Origin: Anisus vortex
Lineage: Eukaryota; Mollusca; Gastropoda; Planorbidae
Reading direction: 5' to 3'
Length of the DNA stretch: 64,000 nucleotides
Assembly (NCBI GenBank): GCA_949126835.1
Contig: OX421498.1
Location: forward strand, 33,835,299-33,899,298
The translations under genes were made by a program, and so were the position numbers. Below are positions 1-12,865 of this stretch, one piece after another (the stretch's first letter is position 1; every line of letters starts with the position of its first letter). Under the pieces are notes generated by a model, which was given only the letters and a program-made list of their open reading frames with translations, had not been told where the DNA came from and ran no database searches.

Positions 1-519
1 TTCAAAATGGAAAGGTTAAAACTAAATAAAATATTAGCATAGGTAAAGGGGGGGGGGCTACTCTGGTACAAGTATAGAACCTATTGGCACATCGTGAGAA
101 TCAGTTGGCACAAGTGTAGGCCTACAACCTAATTGCACAACTAAATAACCGCGGTTGTCCCGACTATGAGCATACACGTAGATAACATATCAGCCTAAAC
201 AAACAATTAGCATTAGCCTATACCGAAAGAACCTACTTGCACAATCAAAACAGCCTATTAGCACAACTCAATAACTTATTGGCAAAACCCCACAGCCCAT
301 TAAAACAACCGTTTAACAACTTATTGGCACTAACGAACAATTCATTGGCGCAATAATATCTTTCTTATTGTAAATATAACAACACCTTATGGAACCACAG
401 AGTTGCAAATACAACAATAGGCCTACGTAGCTTAGTGACTGAAAAAAACAACAACACAACATTAAGACACACATAAATTAAATGTAATTAAGAAAGAAAA
501 ATAACGAAGGTGCTTGTAA

Positions 520-592
520 CCCTTACAGTCCCGGGCACGTATATAGCGGAACTGAAGGCAGCATAGATAGAAGTAGGTCGGTACGGGAAGGG
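520..592. mobile_element. 73-bp piggyBac-like micro-MITE, copy 1
   Basis: It starts CCCTTACAGTCCCGGG and ends GGTACGGGAAGGG, so the ends are imperfect inverted repeats starting CCCTT. The right flank is TTAA and the left is GTAA, a one-base variant. A copy of the same length with four differences lies at 44040-44112 between intact TTAA sites. TTAA duplication and CCC ends are the signature of piggyBac. Confidence 0.75.
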
Positions 593-596
593 TTAA

Positions 597-2250
597 GAAT
601 TGGAATTGGAGCTACCAAAGCTTTACGTTGGCATCATTTATAAAACTTCCTAGCACGTTAAGGTAAAAAACAAATAAACAAAAACTTACCGTTTAAATGT
701 ATGCCAGTAATTGCCAGTTAAAAACTAAAAGATAAGTCCATAAGAATCTTAGTTGAATACCATAAGTACACACACACAAACACATAGAGAAACTCAGAAA
801 CTAATACAGAAAGCCCACTTCGTTACATAGGACACAAAGAATATCCCGATAGTTTTATTTAACACACAACGAAAAAAAAAAGAAGAGACAAGCCTTGGAG
901 ATAAAAACTATGAGCTGGTTGGTGAGGGTGACGTAGTGGTGAGTTGAGGGGGGGGGGGGAGGGCGTAGCGAGTGGTGAAGCCGGTGAACGGGGTCAGAAA
1001 TTTGTTCAACACACTGGGTCCCGGAGTTCTGGCCGGGCAGCCCCCTCCCCCCTTCCCCGTCTCTTGCCCGACGCATTTTTTTCACGGTGTGTGTGTGTAT
1101 GCGTGAGCGTAACCCGGGGGGTAAGTAGGGGGCGTGTGTGAGTGCGTCCGTGGGTGCATAGGAGTGCCAGAGGAGAGTGAGGTGGCGATATTAAGTGAGT
1201 GATATGGGGGGGGGGGTGAACACCAGGAGGAGTGGACCTGTACATTCCAGACGTGTTTCTACGCCGCGCACACATACACTCACTCACGCACTAGTAAAGT
1301 AGGCTACAGTGTTTTTACCCCTCTAATTACCACTATTCAAAACACGTGTACGTTATGTGGAGGTTTGTCTAGCAGATAATTTACTTACCGGAGAACTTCG
1401 TTTTCCTTACCCGACGGGAACACACCACGTCTTAACGACGGGGAAAAAACGTGGCATCCAAGTTCCCCCCCCCCATCGATACGACGTGGTCTCCACGTTT
1501 TTTCCCCGTCGATACGACGTGGTGTGCCCGCTGGATAGCAGACGTTGGAACCGAGACCCGTCAAAACTGCATTAATTTGGTTAGGCCTATTGGGTTGCTG
1601 TTTTTTAAAGAAGAGCCACTTTCCATTCCCAGCTAGGTTAACGATTCAAGAAAACAAGAAAAAAAAAAACTAAATTGTTAAAGGAGACTGGAATGCATAA
1701 ATGGCGGGAGGGGGTGAGGCGGGCCACACAATGATCTAATTTAACCCCAGACACTCAAACAAAACATTCACTTGGGACCCTTGCTGTTTAAAACTCTTCA
1801 TTTAAACCGACAGTAACCCTTCTCCTGCCTTTGCAATAAATTCACCCCTCCCATCTTTTTTCCCCCCTCCAATACGAGACAACGTCCTTGACCTTTGCAT
1901 CGTGTCACATTTTAATCGTCTGGAACCCCACGCACGCACAACCACACACACACAAGCAAAACATGCAATGTTATTTTTTTCTAACCTCGTTGCCTTCTAC
2001 AAAGATTGATGTCACTCTTTCTTTTGTTATTGTTTTGTGTGTGTGTGAAGACAAGTGGTTGATTGATTTGTTATCAAATAGATCTCTTAGTTCTTACGTG
2101 ACACTCGGGGCCGTGTGCAATCTGACACGTGACCCTGGCGCTAGGAATATAAACAGAAACACCTTCCAGAAGTATGCCCCCCCCCCCATCCCACTCACTC
2201 CCACCCATCCTAGTGCGATCAATTAGGCTGATCATTGAAAGTGGTCATGC
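597..2250. other. Non-coding stretch, no gene seen
   Basis: Apart from the foldback element, this contains G/C homopolymers, a short GTGTGTGTGT tract (about 1088) and low-complexity purine runs. The open frames here are short, biased in composition and lack splice or start context. Confidence 0.6.
1411..1534. mobile_element. Small foldback element with about 42-bp arms
   Basis: The arm CCACGTCTTAACGACGGGGA (within 1411-1454) is the inverted partner of TCCCCGTCGATACGACGTGG (within 1493-1534), around a 38-bp centre containing a C run. A related sequence with the same arms is at 18,828-18,923. The product would be a hairpin if transcribed. Confidence 0.65.
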
Positions 2251-2259
2251 ACGTTATAT

Positions 2260-2756
2260 AGGATTGCCATACGTCCGGCAAAAGGAGGACATGTCCTTCT
2301 TTTTAGACTATTGTCCTCCGTCCGGCTGGAAAAGCTAAAAAAAAAACTTTAAAATGTCGGGCTTTTGTAATATTTTATGTTTCGTAGGCGTAGAGTATTA
2401 ATTTTTAAACATAGTATTAACCTCTTAAGAATATAATTCATAAACAAGTGATCGTTTGTACAAGAACAGAATGATCCGTTTTATTAAAGTTAAAGACTCC
2501 TGTATGAGCTGTAAAGTTTATTTATCAAAGTTGCGCAAAAGCCTTTCAGCCTACTGTGAATTTATATTTTATTTAGAAAAAAAAAACTGTTTCATGTTCA
2601 GTTTACCAATACGCACTTATTGGCAGCTCTTGTAATAAAATTGTACTGATTACCGGTTTATTGCGAAACTATTCAATTGAAACACAGTGTCCTCCATTGT
2701 CCTCCTTGTTGTCTCTGGATGTCCTCCTTTTGACACCTATGTGTCTGGCAACCCTA
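2260..2756. mobile_element. hAT-like MITE
   Basis: The ends AGGATTGCCATACGTCCGGC and (reverse) TAGGGTTGCCAGACACAT are inverted repeats, followed inside by AAAAGGAGGACAT on both sides. The flanks ACGTTATAT (2251-2259) and ACATTATAT (2757-2765) look like a target duplication with one CpG decay. A second, shorter relative is at about 33,707-33,968. Confidence 0.6.
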
Positions 2757-2765
2757 ACATTATAT

Positions 2766-4234
2766 TAATGTTACAGAAGTTCTATCATATTCAAACTTTC
2801 TTGTTGTCGTACTCGGGGATAGCTACTAGATGGTGCAAACGGCACTCATCGTATTCTGTGGCCAAGGCATACACTATGATACAAGATTAGAGATTATCTG
2901 CATAGCGCGACAGTGTCTAGGGCCGTCAGAAATCGGTAGACTGAGAAACAAACCCCAGACCCGGACAGACAATGTCCCCCACGTTATAAAAGAACAACAC
3001 AACACACACAAGGATTTGAACCCAACCCGCTAGACCACCGCCCATAATCCCTATAATCCGTCCCAAGTTTTGAGTAATAATATGTAGCCTTAGTTCCCTC
3101 CGGTCACAATAATTCAACATAAAAACTTAGAAATCCCCAGCATTATGTTTAACTTTCATTTTTTGTTTCTCAATAAGTTTAAGCTTTAAAGAACCCAAAA
3201 ACTTCAAGATATTTATTAATAATCAAACCAACTCCTTTATTGACATTTATTGAGCACCACCCTAGACGCCATTTTTTCTTACACGTGACGTCATATGTTG
3301 ACGGAATCTCCCCCCCCCCCTTTTTTCCGCCCAAATACCTTTCTTCCTACACCGGTTTAATGTTTGCCTGTAATTTATGATCCCACGAAACCACCCATTG
3401 CCTGGCGCAAGTCGAATTCATTCATTAAGCCCAGTGTAATGGGAGTCAGGTGTGAGAGGTTGGAAAGGAGGGAGGGAGGGGCGAGCAAGGGCGCTATTTG
3501 GTAATAAGTGCTGCAATAAATCAATATATTATCCCGTGTAACAATCTCCATACCCCATACATATAGATAGATTGATAGATAGATAAATAGAAAGGTAGAT
3601 ATAAATATCGATAGAGAAACAGATAGATGAATAGATAGATAGATAAGATAGATATATAGATAGATTATGCACGTTGATGGGTGGGTAGATGGATGAATGG
3701 GTGGATAGACGGACGGGCGGACAGACAAACAGCAGACCGGTAGGTAGGTAGATAGATTATTATTCTAAGGATTTGAATAATCAAAGTACGGCCACATTTA
3801 GGACAGAACAGCGACACCGTAGTCGATGAACTAGAGCGCTCGACTGACTATATAAAAAGCTACCGCGCAAGGCGCCCTAAAACGCTGAGAACTTTCGAGA
3901 AGGCCGAGTTATGTGTGTTGTCTTAACACAAACGCAAACGTTCTGGCCACGCAATCCCTTTGCTTGCAGTGACCAAAAAAAAGAAAGCATCGAGGTGAAC
4001 TCTATACTCCATGTGCCCTAACACTTGGTGTTGTTGTTGTTGTTTTTTCAAATCAATAATTTGAGCTCTACGAGAGATGAAAGGCAACAAACCTAACATC
4101 TGAAACACACCATAAATCAAGTAGGCCTACACCTGTAGTGGTGGTGTTGTTTATTTCCTTCATATTTCGTCTCTACACAAACAAGATAAACATCCAACTG
4201 GACCAGGTGCAAAATATATCGGGAGAATAATATC
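2766..4234. other. Non-coding stretch with microsatellite, no gene seen
   Basis: AT-rich sequence with the GATA tract at 3561-3750 and a C run at about 3309. No open frame has coding character. Confidence 0.55.
3561..3750. repeat. Degenerate GATA/GATG microsatellite
   Basis: Runs of ATAGATAGAT decay into GATGGGTGGGTAGATGG and GACGGACGGGCGGACAGAC. It is an impure tetranucleotide tract in which the unit has drifted from GATA to GATG and GACG. The minus-strand open frame across it (YLSIYL-type peptide) is an artefact. Confidence 0.9.
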
Positions 4235-4530
4235 AAATGTGGGGGCACGGGGGGGGGGGGGGGGGCGTGCGGCAGCGCGTTCGGCTGGCGTGCCGAAGGT
4301 CCCGGGTTCGAATCCTGGTGCAGGCTAGGATTTTTTCCCGGGACTCTGGAGGGTGTCCCTGAGTCTACCCAGCTCTGATGGGTACCTGGCCTTAGTTGGG
4401 GTAAACTAAAGGTGGCTGTGCATAGTGCTGGCCACACAATCACCTAGTATGCCGTGGCCGCAGAAACTGGTGAACGCTGCTTCACCGGACCTATGAATCA
4501 ATTTGGTCCAACGGGTTCTTTTTTATTTAC
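4235..4530 (+). repeat. tRNA-derived SINE (best copy)
   Basis: A 17-base G run is followed by a tRNA-like head with a B box, GGTTCGAATCC, at 4305-4315 and an A-box-like GCGGCAGCGCG about 40 bp before it. The body contains CTGAGTCTACCCAGCTCTGA and GGTACCTGGCC, then TGGCCACACAATCACCTA, and ends TTTGGTCCAACGGGTTC. The same body recurs at 8,850, 24,955, 40,203, 48,925, 49,160 and 53,690. It is not a functional tRNA: the acceptor stem does not pair and the G run replaces the 5' end. Confidence 0.8.
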
Positions 4531-7500
4531 TTATAATATAAAATAACTCAACATACATTAGACATTACAAAGATCTGGTTTTATTAAATTGGCTATAATA
4601 GCGAACGTGCAGAACAAACTTACGGACTGTAAAAACTGTTGCCCTTTAGGCCTACTATGTACATAAAATACGATTATGTTCATTTTGCTTTATTTATTGT
4701 TTTGCTATGTTTTAATTACTTCCCCTGTTTCTGTGGTGAACTTTATTTGACCCATAATATTTTTGAGTAATAGGCCTACCGAATCACTATAGATTGACTT
4801 CGATTGCATAACAAAATACATATTTATAAAATGTTTCCAATGCACTTCCCCGAAAACACAAAAATACAGCTCACATGAACTTGAGCATTATTCACCTTCT
4901 AGATTATCACCGTTAATTTCTTTTAAATAATAACAATGGGAAATGTTCCAGCTTTATAAAACAAGCTACGGTAGGAATACAGCCAGCAATTATTTTTGTT
5001 ATTTTAAATTTTTTTTCAAGAATTTTTGTTCTAAAGGGGTTTAGGTCAATGCGACCACACAATCATCTGGTTGGCAATAGAAGGGCTGAAACTGACACAA
5101 GTTCCTTTTTACCGACTCGACGTGACAAACAATAAAAAAAAAAAAATTAAATACTATACTACAATCTTTGATGAAGGGACATAACTTACGGACCAAACAA
5201 ACACTAACTGATGTCTCATAAACGGACATTTTAAATCCCCCCCCCCCCATTTCTTTTATTAACATTTATTCTGGCATAGGCGTTTACAAGCATTCCTACG
5301 GTTAGGGTTATGGTTAGGGTTTACATTACAAACCGAAACTTAACGTTCACTGCCCCCCCCCCCCCCACTCTTCAATAAGTGGAGCAAAGAAACAGCTTCG
5401 AATCATTAGATAGACTACGGCGACCTTCTTCCAAAAGAGAGAGGAAAGAAAAAAAAGGTCTATGTTATTTTAAAGCAGTAATCTTGCCTTGAAAAATATG
5501 TGCGTCCATGAGTTCCGCGAGCGAGAAAAGGAAAGAAACTGTGAGAAACGAAAGAAGAGCAAGGATGGGAGAGATATCGGGAGATCTACGCCTCGCAACT
5601 CTCGTCAGCAACACACGAAAACTGTTGACAAACCCTAAACTCAAGCAAAAGGAATGCAAAAACAAACTTTTTTAAAGACATAAAAAAAAAAAAGAAGCTG
5701 CCACCCCTATCCGCCTGGAAATGGGCCAACCCTGATCCCTACTTGGTAAGGCATTCGGTCAGAAAAGGGTTTGCAGGCTGAGTTGTCCCGATTAATTTTC
5801 CTCTTTTTTTTTTTTTTTTTACACGAGAAACTGAATGAGTCATCTTTTTTTTCTTCTTTTCAAAACGAGAAAGGAAAAAAGGGGAATTTCCGCTGTCTAG
5901 ACGTGCCAGGTACTCGGTGAAGTTTACGTTCTTTGAGTAAACCAAACAAACTGATACTACTTTATTATCTACTACTTACTGTAATTACTATATTTTTTTA
6001 ATTTTGTTTGGCTTCTAAATCATTGCGTATTACTGTTCATCATCATGTTATTATTTCTATATTGGTAAATGGTTGTTTTTTATATTCGTAACCCACTATT
6101 ATAAAATTTAAAAAAAACCACAAAGGTGCTTATATTGTGGGCGAGCCCATCTCGTGTTACAGAGGCTGCTTTCTATACAGAAAATGACTGCGTCCTGCGC
6201 TTTTATCCGTGGTTTGAGTCTAGTCATGCAGTTTGATTTTAGAGTTTTAAATTATGAATTTTTCTACTGGAAAAAAGTTGTTAGTGTGGTTTTTCTAAAA
6301 CTCTTGGGTTGCATCCACCCATGTTATACCCATTAAAAAAAAACCCAGATAGGCCGATGGGAAATAAGTGCATACGCCCATGAAAATACTACTTTTTTTA
6401 AATTAAGCTTATGACCATGAACCCCAAATTAAAACGTGTGTGACCAAAAAATAAAAGTTGAACATTTAGTCTATAAACAGAATAATATGTGGAAAAAAAA
6501 ATCACCTAATGAGTTTATGATTAATCTCGGAATGTTATGATTTGTAAAAAAAAATAACAGTGTATAGTTCACTAAGTCGAGTAAAAAATCTAGAAAGATA
6601 TGATAGAGAAAGGGGTGGGGGGGGGTGAGTGTTTAAAAAGAAGTGGTAACAGAGAGAGAGTGGAAGCAAGGTTAGAACGAGTATCAGGTTATCATAATAA
6701 CGCTTTCATTGGAGATCAATCCACAGAGAGCATTCTACTACAGCCTACATATTTCTTTGCTCCTGGATTCATTGCGTCAATAAGTGATGAGACACTGTGC
6801 TTCAACTATCAAAACAAACAAAAGGACACACATAAAAAAAAAAAAAAACGGCTCGGACATTACCTCACACACAGAGAGAAACACGGCACACAAAGAGAGA
6901 CCCACTTGGGGTTCTGCATAGGTTCCGTGCCTCACACAGTCAATTAGAAATCTCAGCCGATAGCACATTCATGATCAAGGATAGAGGATAGAACGACCCT
7001 AGCGGAACCAGTCACCGACAGGGATGGTTGGGGGCGGGGGGGGGGGGGCATTGATCATGTGTGCTGAGACAACCCAGTGCCACAGAAACAATGAGTCATT
7101 CTTTTAGTCATGCATGGGGAGGGGGGGGGGGCTTTGTGACCAGTGTGAGACAAAAAAGGGGGCGAAGGGGTGATTACAGAAATAACATAACAACATCTCT
7201 GCTGGCTGTTGTCTCAAAACTGCTGCGGGGGGGGGGGGGGGGGCAGTGAGCTGCATTGTGTGTATGGCACTGGACCAGCTAATGAAACATAAACAGTCCT
7301 TCAGTCATACTTGATAGTGCCAGGAGCCAGCAATGTTGAGAAAATCACAACAAATCTCTGAGTATTGTCCCATACAATAACACTATAGTGATAGAATACA
7401 AATAAAATTAAAGTATATAATAAACCTCAGAAAATAATAATATAACTTGGAAAATAATTAGGCCTATATACATCTAAGAAGAACAAATGAAAAATAGTTC

Positions 7501-8430
7501 ATTATTCCCAAACGTATTTATTTAAACATTTTCTGAAAGAAGCACCCTCTGTTAAATGTTTGACAAAATGAGAATGACCATTTTAAAATATTTTAGATAT
7601 AAATAACAATTATTTTTTTTTGTGTGTGAATGTTGCTACTAATGAGTTGTGTGGCCCGAACAATGCTGAATAAACACTGGATTTAAATGTGTAAGACCTA
7701 TCTTTAAAATGTATCAGTTACTGTGAATAGCCCAAAGAATCAGCCCTTTTAATGATCAATGACATGTATTGTAAGCAAGTGCTGATATACCCCTAACAAC
7801 TGCAGGAGAGTCTGCCACTTACAAGTGATGGGGGAGGGGGAGAGGCTAATCAGTCTCAGCAGATGCAAAAGAGCCAACAATCAAGAGCTAAACATACGCA
7901 CATTCTCACTAAACTAATGGATGCCAACTAAAACAAAAACAACATGTTTTCTATCCTTTCAAAGTCTTTCAGATTACTAATTATAATATAATGCTTTTGT
8001 TTAAACAGAAAAATTTTGAGAAAAAGTAAAAACTAAATCTAAAAAAAAACTTAGATGAATAAATGGGGATTTTTAAGTGTAGTTGTGCTTTCATGTAAAA
8101 TAAGAACCATACCAATATCACAAGCATTACAGAATTAAGAAACACACCCACAAAACCGTTTCAGTTACACTTGTCTTCGGTGTGCCTTAAAAATTGTTAT
8201 ATGCTTCAATTATAATGTCTTCTTTTAAAGTTGTAGGCCTACATACCACAAATGAAATCATTGGAGTGGAAAGCACACAAAGCGCAGTCACCTTCAAGAA
8301 ATCTAATGATACAAAGACATGTAAACCTGGCTAAGGACATTTTTGTTACACCTTGAACTGCAAGAAACACATGACCATCCCTGAAAATCAGGGGTTCTAA
8401 CTTATTATTTGGTCATGAGCCCTACCCAGA
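4531..8430. other. Non-coding stretch with homopolymers, no gene seen
   Basis: Contains poly(C) at 5238 and 5352, poly(A/T) tracts, poly(G) at 7031-7048, 7119 and 7228-7243, and a short telomere-like run at 5301-5322. Open frames such as the one at 6600-6947 consist largely of purine-rich low-complexity sequence. I see no conserved domain. Confidence 0.55.
5301..5322. repeat. Short interstitial telomere-like repeat
   Basis: GGTTAGGGTTATGGTTAGGG holds two TTAGGG units and one variant. TTAGGG is the usual telomere repeat in molluscs. The run is too short to be more than a possible break-repair scar or chance. Confidence 0.4.
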
Positions 8431-8439
8431 GTGAAATGG

Positions 8440-8623
8440 TTCGCCCGCATGGCAGTCAGCTACGTTAACCACTGAGCTAGCGAAGACACATGTCCGATGA
8501 GAAAAATGATTAGACAGTATATAGGCCTGGACCTAAATAGGTCACTGACACAAACTCACGTGTTTACAAATTGACCAATGGGGATCCGTAGCGACACAAA
8601 CACAATATTTTTATATATATAGA
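8440..8623 (-). mobile_element. Helitron-like fragment (5' end)
   Basis: On the minus strand it begins TCTATATATATAAAAATATT and shares GGATCCCCATTGGTCAATTT and GTTAACCACTGAGCTA (plus-strand sense for the latter) with the element at 49,814-50,895. The TCTATATATAT start is typical of Helitron 5' ends. The 3' end is not found. Confidence 0.55.
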
Positions 8624-8849
8624 TTTCACATAAGAAAATATGTAATGTTAAGTAAACATTTTGTACAATTAAAAAGTGTTCCATTTTCAATCTTACCAAT
8701 TAGAACAAAGCATACATTTGTATGTATATAATGTGACTACAAAGGGATTTATATGTCTTCAATTTGCTAAAATTATTTTTCAGTAAATAATTTAAAGACT
8801 ATTTAACCTTGCTCCCTTAAGACATTGACAGACTTGGCAGTCTGGTAGC

Positions 8850-9065
8850 AAATGAATCAGGCAGCCATTCCAAAGGTCTTGGGTTCAAATCCAGGGTAAA
8901 ACACATATCTCAGCTCCCCTTTCTGCCAAGTCTGAAAGACACCCTACCAGAGGTTTACACTTCTCTCATTCATACCTGCCATTATTTGAGGAGAAATTTT
9001 CATGGAAAGCAAAGGTGGATGGACAATGTGGTGGCCACACAATCCACTCAATACAGTTGTACAAT
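8850..9065 (+). repeat. Diverged copy of the tRNA-derived SINE
   Basis: It keeps a B-box-like GGTTCAAATCC near 8884, AGACACCCT, and near the 3' end GTGGTGGCCACACAATCCAC. Most of the middle is too diverged to align by eye. Confidence 0.5.
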
Positions 9066-9293
9066 CAACAACAGTTTAAAATAGATTTTACATAAAAACA
9101 TGAATTTATATAATATAAATCAGTCTCTGCCATAAGTTTAGACGTAAAAGGCCCTGCACAATGAAAGCAGAAAGGAACGAAGAGAAGAGAGCCAGGCGAA
9201 AGGCGAAGGGCAGAGACAAAAGAGACTATGCCATTGTCTCTTGAGGATGGATGGATGCTATATATGTATATATACTATACTCTATGCCTCTAT

Positions 9294-9569
9294 CAGGGAT
9301 GCCAGCAGGCCTAGACAAAAAAGCCTGAAAAATTTTTTCTCTCCAAAAACTAATATGCAAGCTTGAACGCGCGACAATACTTATAGTGACACAAACCATA
9401 AACATTAATTTAATTTAGCCTAACTAATTATGTAATGCAAATAGTGGTGTACTTACAAATTTTACATAAGCAGCATGTTTTATTGTTTGTCTATTTCCCT
9501 TTAAAGGGGCTAGCCGGAAATTTTCAAAAAGCCTGAAATCAGGCTTTAGCCTGAAAACTGGCATCCCTG
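9294..9569. mobile_element. hAT-like MITE (276 bp)
   Basis: The ends CAGGGATGCCAGCAGGCCT and (reverse) CAGGGATGCCAGTTTTCAGG are inverted repeats, with further AAGCCTGAAA/TTTCAGGCTT pairing inside. CTCTATGC follows at 9570-9577, and the same word precedes at 9280-9287, but with six extra bases between it and the left end. Confidence 0.7.
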
Positions 9570-9577
9570 CTCTATGC

Positions 9578-11749
9578 CATACAGCCTACCTAAGACATAA
9601 GCTATAATTTAAATGCTGTAGGGATTACCTTTCTGAACTCTGCAAACTAATATCTAAAGTATAACTAGGTACCTGTAAGCACTGTAGGCTACGGTGGCAC
9701 CTAGTTATACCATTAAATACTATAAGCTATAGTCAGAGTCTTGTATAGTGTTTGTAGTATAAATCTATAATTATAGTAAAGTTAATTATATGTAGATTAG
9801 ATGTAGGCCTATAGCCGTCCATCTATAGAAGAATTTATATGAAAAAAATTCATATGCCTATAAATATTATTTTACAGGATAGGGCTTTCAATTATATTTT
9901 ATAGGCCTATTCTAAATAGTGTAGGCATAGGCCTATATCTATGACGCTATGATATTTATAGTAATAACAACAGAACTCATAGAGTTAAAGCCGTCTGAGC
10001 TAAAGCAAAGTCATAGGTAATATAATTGTAATATTGTTTTTATACTCTTAAATTTAATAGGCCTATTTTATCAATTAAATTGAAATTACAAATGAAATAT
10101 GATGAATATAATATATAATGTCAAAGAGGCTTTTTAATAATATCTTATAAAATCATTATAATATTTATAAATGTATAAATAGGGTCTAGTTGTGTAAGTG
10201 TAGTAGTAGGCCTATAGTATGTTTAGTAATAGTATATATTATAGTATAGTTAAAATTCTAAGTTATGGTTATAATAGTAAATAATAGAGTAGTTTTTAAG
10301 TTAGTTAAACAACTCACAAGGCGTGACAAGTCAGTCTTCTGAGGAGTCTAGTCTAGAGTCTAGATCCTAATCTTATTAATTTTAGTTTAGTAGCCATTAT
10401 CATTAAGTAAGTAAGTAGGGCTATGACTATGACTCTACCTCTACCCGTAGCAGTCTACACTTACTACACAGGCTTTAAAAAATGGGCATATTTTAAATTA
10501 TTGTTGTTTATGAAGTTATAGCCTACATTTTCTTTTTCTTATAGTTATAGTTTTTATAGGCCTACTTAGTTTAGTAAAGTTTCTCTTTTCTCTGTAGTCT
10601 GAGTGTAGGTTACACTATATTCTATATTTTATACTAATCTAGATCTAGTATTTAGTTTTATTATTTAGTATAGGGGCCTACTAGGCCTATCTATTAGTAT
10701 TAGGCCTACTAATTACTATTATATACTATATTACTATAGTTATAGGCCTATATGCTAACTATAATTATATAATAATAATAATACTAACTTAACTAACTAT
10801 ATATAATAACTAATAATAGTAATAATGATTATAACTTCTATTAGGCTGTATTAAATTAAGTGCCCTTCTAATCTAAGTCTAACCTAAGGCCTAAGACTTA
10901 AGACTAAGGCAAATTTAACATTCAAATTCAATGAATTATTCATGTAGGATTGTTATTTGTAGGCTAACATAACATGTTTATAAAAATTATCCTTCTTAAG
11001 TTAAACTTTTATAGTTTATATATAATACTATTAATAGTTTATAAATTTATAGTTTATACTACTTAAAAACTTTATCTTTCCAGACGTGACAGAAAGACAA
11101 AGAATCTCAAAAAGAACAAAATTACCGTTTGGTGGACGTGCTGATGTTTCATCGAACTTTCCAAATCCTATGTTCAGATATTTTAAATGTTAAAAGCGTA
11201 ATTTGAAATTAAATGTTAAATGCCTATCGGTAATACATTTGCTTCCCTTCACTTCCGGGGTTGAAGTTATTATTTTAATTTTCTTTATTTTTTTCAGGAT
11301 GTCCGTTGCTCCTCCAAATTTAGGATTAGAAACAAAGAAAACAATATTAGCATAATAAAAAAATATAATAAATTAAAGGCAGCCCTGGCTTCTAATTCAA
11401 ATGACAGAATTAATAGTAAAATGGATGTGTGCTACAAGGATGTTTATTTTATAGACAGAAATGTTATCCAGCGAGCCTTTTTTTTAGTTTCAAGATAAGG
11501 AATTAAACCCTAGTGGAATGTGAAAATCTATGTCCGCTTTACTTTAATCTTGGATCAGTAATTCAGAATACGCCTGTAATATAAAAATAAAAATCCAAGG
11601 GAAGCAACTGCATTAAAACTATGACCAATAAGATTTATTCCCTTTCGGTTGAGTTGTCTACCTTTTTTTTCAAAACAATCAACTAACGCTGTAAGGTTCA
11701 TTACAATAAATGACTATTCACGTTTTAAATAATGTTCCTACATCCTACC
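9578..11749. other. AT-rich stretch with TAGGCCTA words, no gene seen
   Basis: Very AT-rich sequence of TATA/ATAG-type simple words with about ten AGGCCTA palindromes between 9,800 and 10,750. No open frame of note and no transposon ends recognised. Confidence 0.6.
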
Positions 11750-12865
11750 CTACATATCCCGTAGTCTGTTAGACCGTTGGGGCGCCACAGATGACATGTA
11801 AACCAGCCTCCTCCACTCCTCCCGTCTCTCAGCCGTTCTCATTGCCTCGCACAGTTTTGTACCTGTCCATTCCTTGATATTATCTTCCCAACGTTTCTTT
11901 GGTCTTCCTCTCTTTCTGCCTCCTCTGGTGGTACCCTGCAGGATGGTCTTTGCAAGCCCGTTGGTTCTGGTGACGTGGCCATACCATTCCAGTTTTCTTT
12001 TCTTGGCTGTGGCCAGCAGGTCTTCTTACTCTCCAATTTCCTGTTGTATTCTTTTTCTTATCTGTTCGTTGGTGATATGGTCCCTGTAACAGATACCGAG
12101 CAGGGTCCTGAAGCATCTCATCTCCATGGCGTTTATCCTATTCTCCAGCTCCGCTGTCAGTGTCCATGACTCGCAAGCATACAAGAAAATGGAGAGGACC
12201 AGTGAGCGCATCAACCTGATTTTGGTGCTGAGGGCTAGGTTCTTGTCTTTCCATATTGTCTTGAGCCTCTTTAGTGATGCTGTTGTCTGGGCAATCCTGG
12301 ACATTATTTCTGGTTTGGAGCCCTCTTCGGATACAATAGCTCCTAGGTACTTAAAGCTGCTAACTGTTTCCAAACTCTGCCCACCAATCTCGATCTTCGC
12401 GGTTATGCCGCTGGTGTTACTAGTCATTAATTTAGTCTTTTCGGCACTGATTTGCATGCCATAGGATGTGGAAGTTTTGTCTAGTCGCTCCACTAGATTG
12501 GTTAATTCTTCCTCACTCCCGGCGAGTCCATCTATATCATCTGCGAATCGAAGGTTGGTGATCCTTCTGCCATTTATGCTGATTGTCCCTTCATGATCCT
12601 CTAGTGCATCTGACATGATTCTCTCCAGGAAGATGTTGAACAGTGTTGGCGAAAGCAAGCATCCTTGTCGTACTCCAACGGTCGTCCTGAACCATTCTCC
12701 AATGTTGTTGCTGAAGAAGACTGCACTGGTGGCCCTGTCATAGAGGCTACGTATCAGCCTTGTCAGGTTGTCATTAATATTGTAATGTTTCATGGTTGCC
12801 CATAGGGCTGCGTGCCAGACCCTGTCGAATGCTTTTTTAAAATCAACAAATAATGTTACCGTTAG
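11750..12865 (-). mobile_element. Non-LTR retrotransposon, 5'-truncated, reverse transcriptase with one stop
   Basis: Reading on the minus strand from LFVDFKKAFDRVWH, the frame continues through GVRQGCLLSPTLFNIFLERI, the catalytic FADD (about 12,535-12,546) and FKYLGAIVSEEG. It then passes one in-frame TAA near 12,026 and goes on through KWYGHVTR-like sequence, RKRGRPKKRWEDNIKEWT and RREEWRRLV to a TAG at 11,750. Only the RT palm and C-terminal part are present; the endonuclease and fingers are missing, as expected of 5' truncation. It is an RTE/BovB-like grouping by motif style, clade not certain. Confidence 0.88.

Noticed and set aside
944..1287. Overlapping short frames rich in G, R, P and T/H
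   Set aside because: Produced by G/C homopolymers and GT repeats; no conserved domain or splice context.
3375..3728. Open frame with YLSIYLSIYL-type peptide
   Set aside because: Direct translation of a GATA/GATG microsatellite.
4260..4335. Possible tRNA gene with a perfect B box
   Set aside because: No acceptor-stem pairing, G run in place of the 5' half, and the sequence continues into a dispersed SINE body seen elsewhere.
6600..6947. 115-codon frame
   Set aside because: Purine-rich low-complexity start and lysine run; nothing family-like and no splice support.
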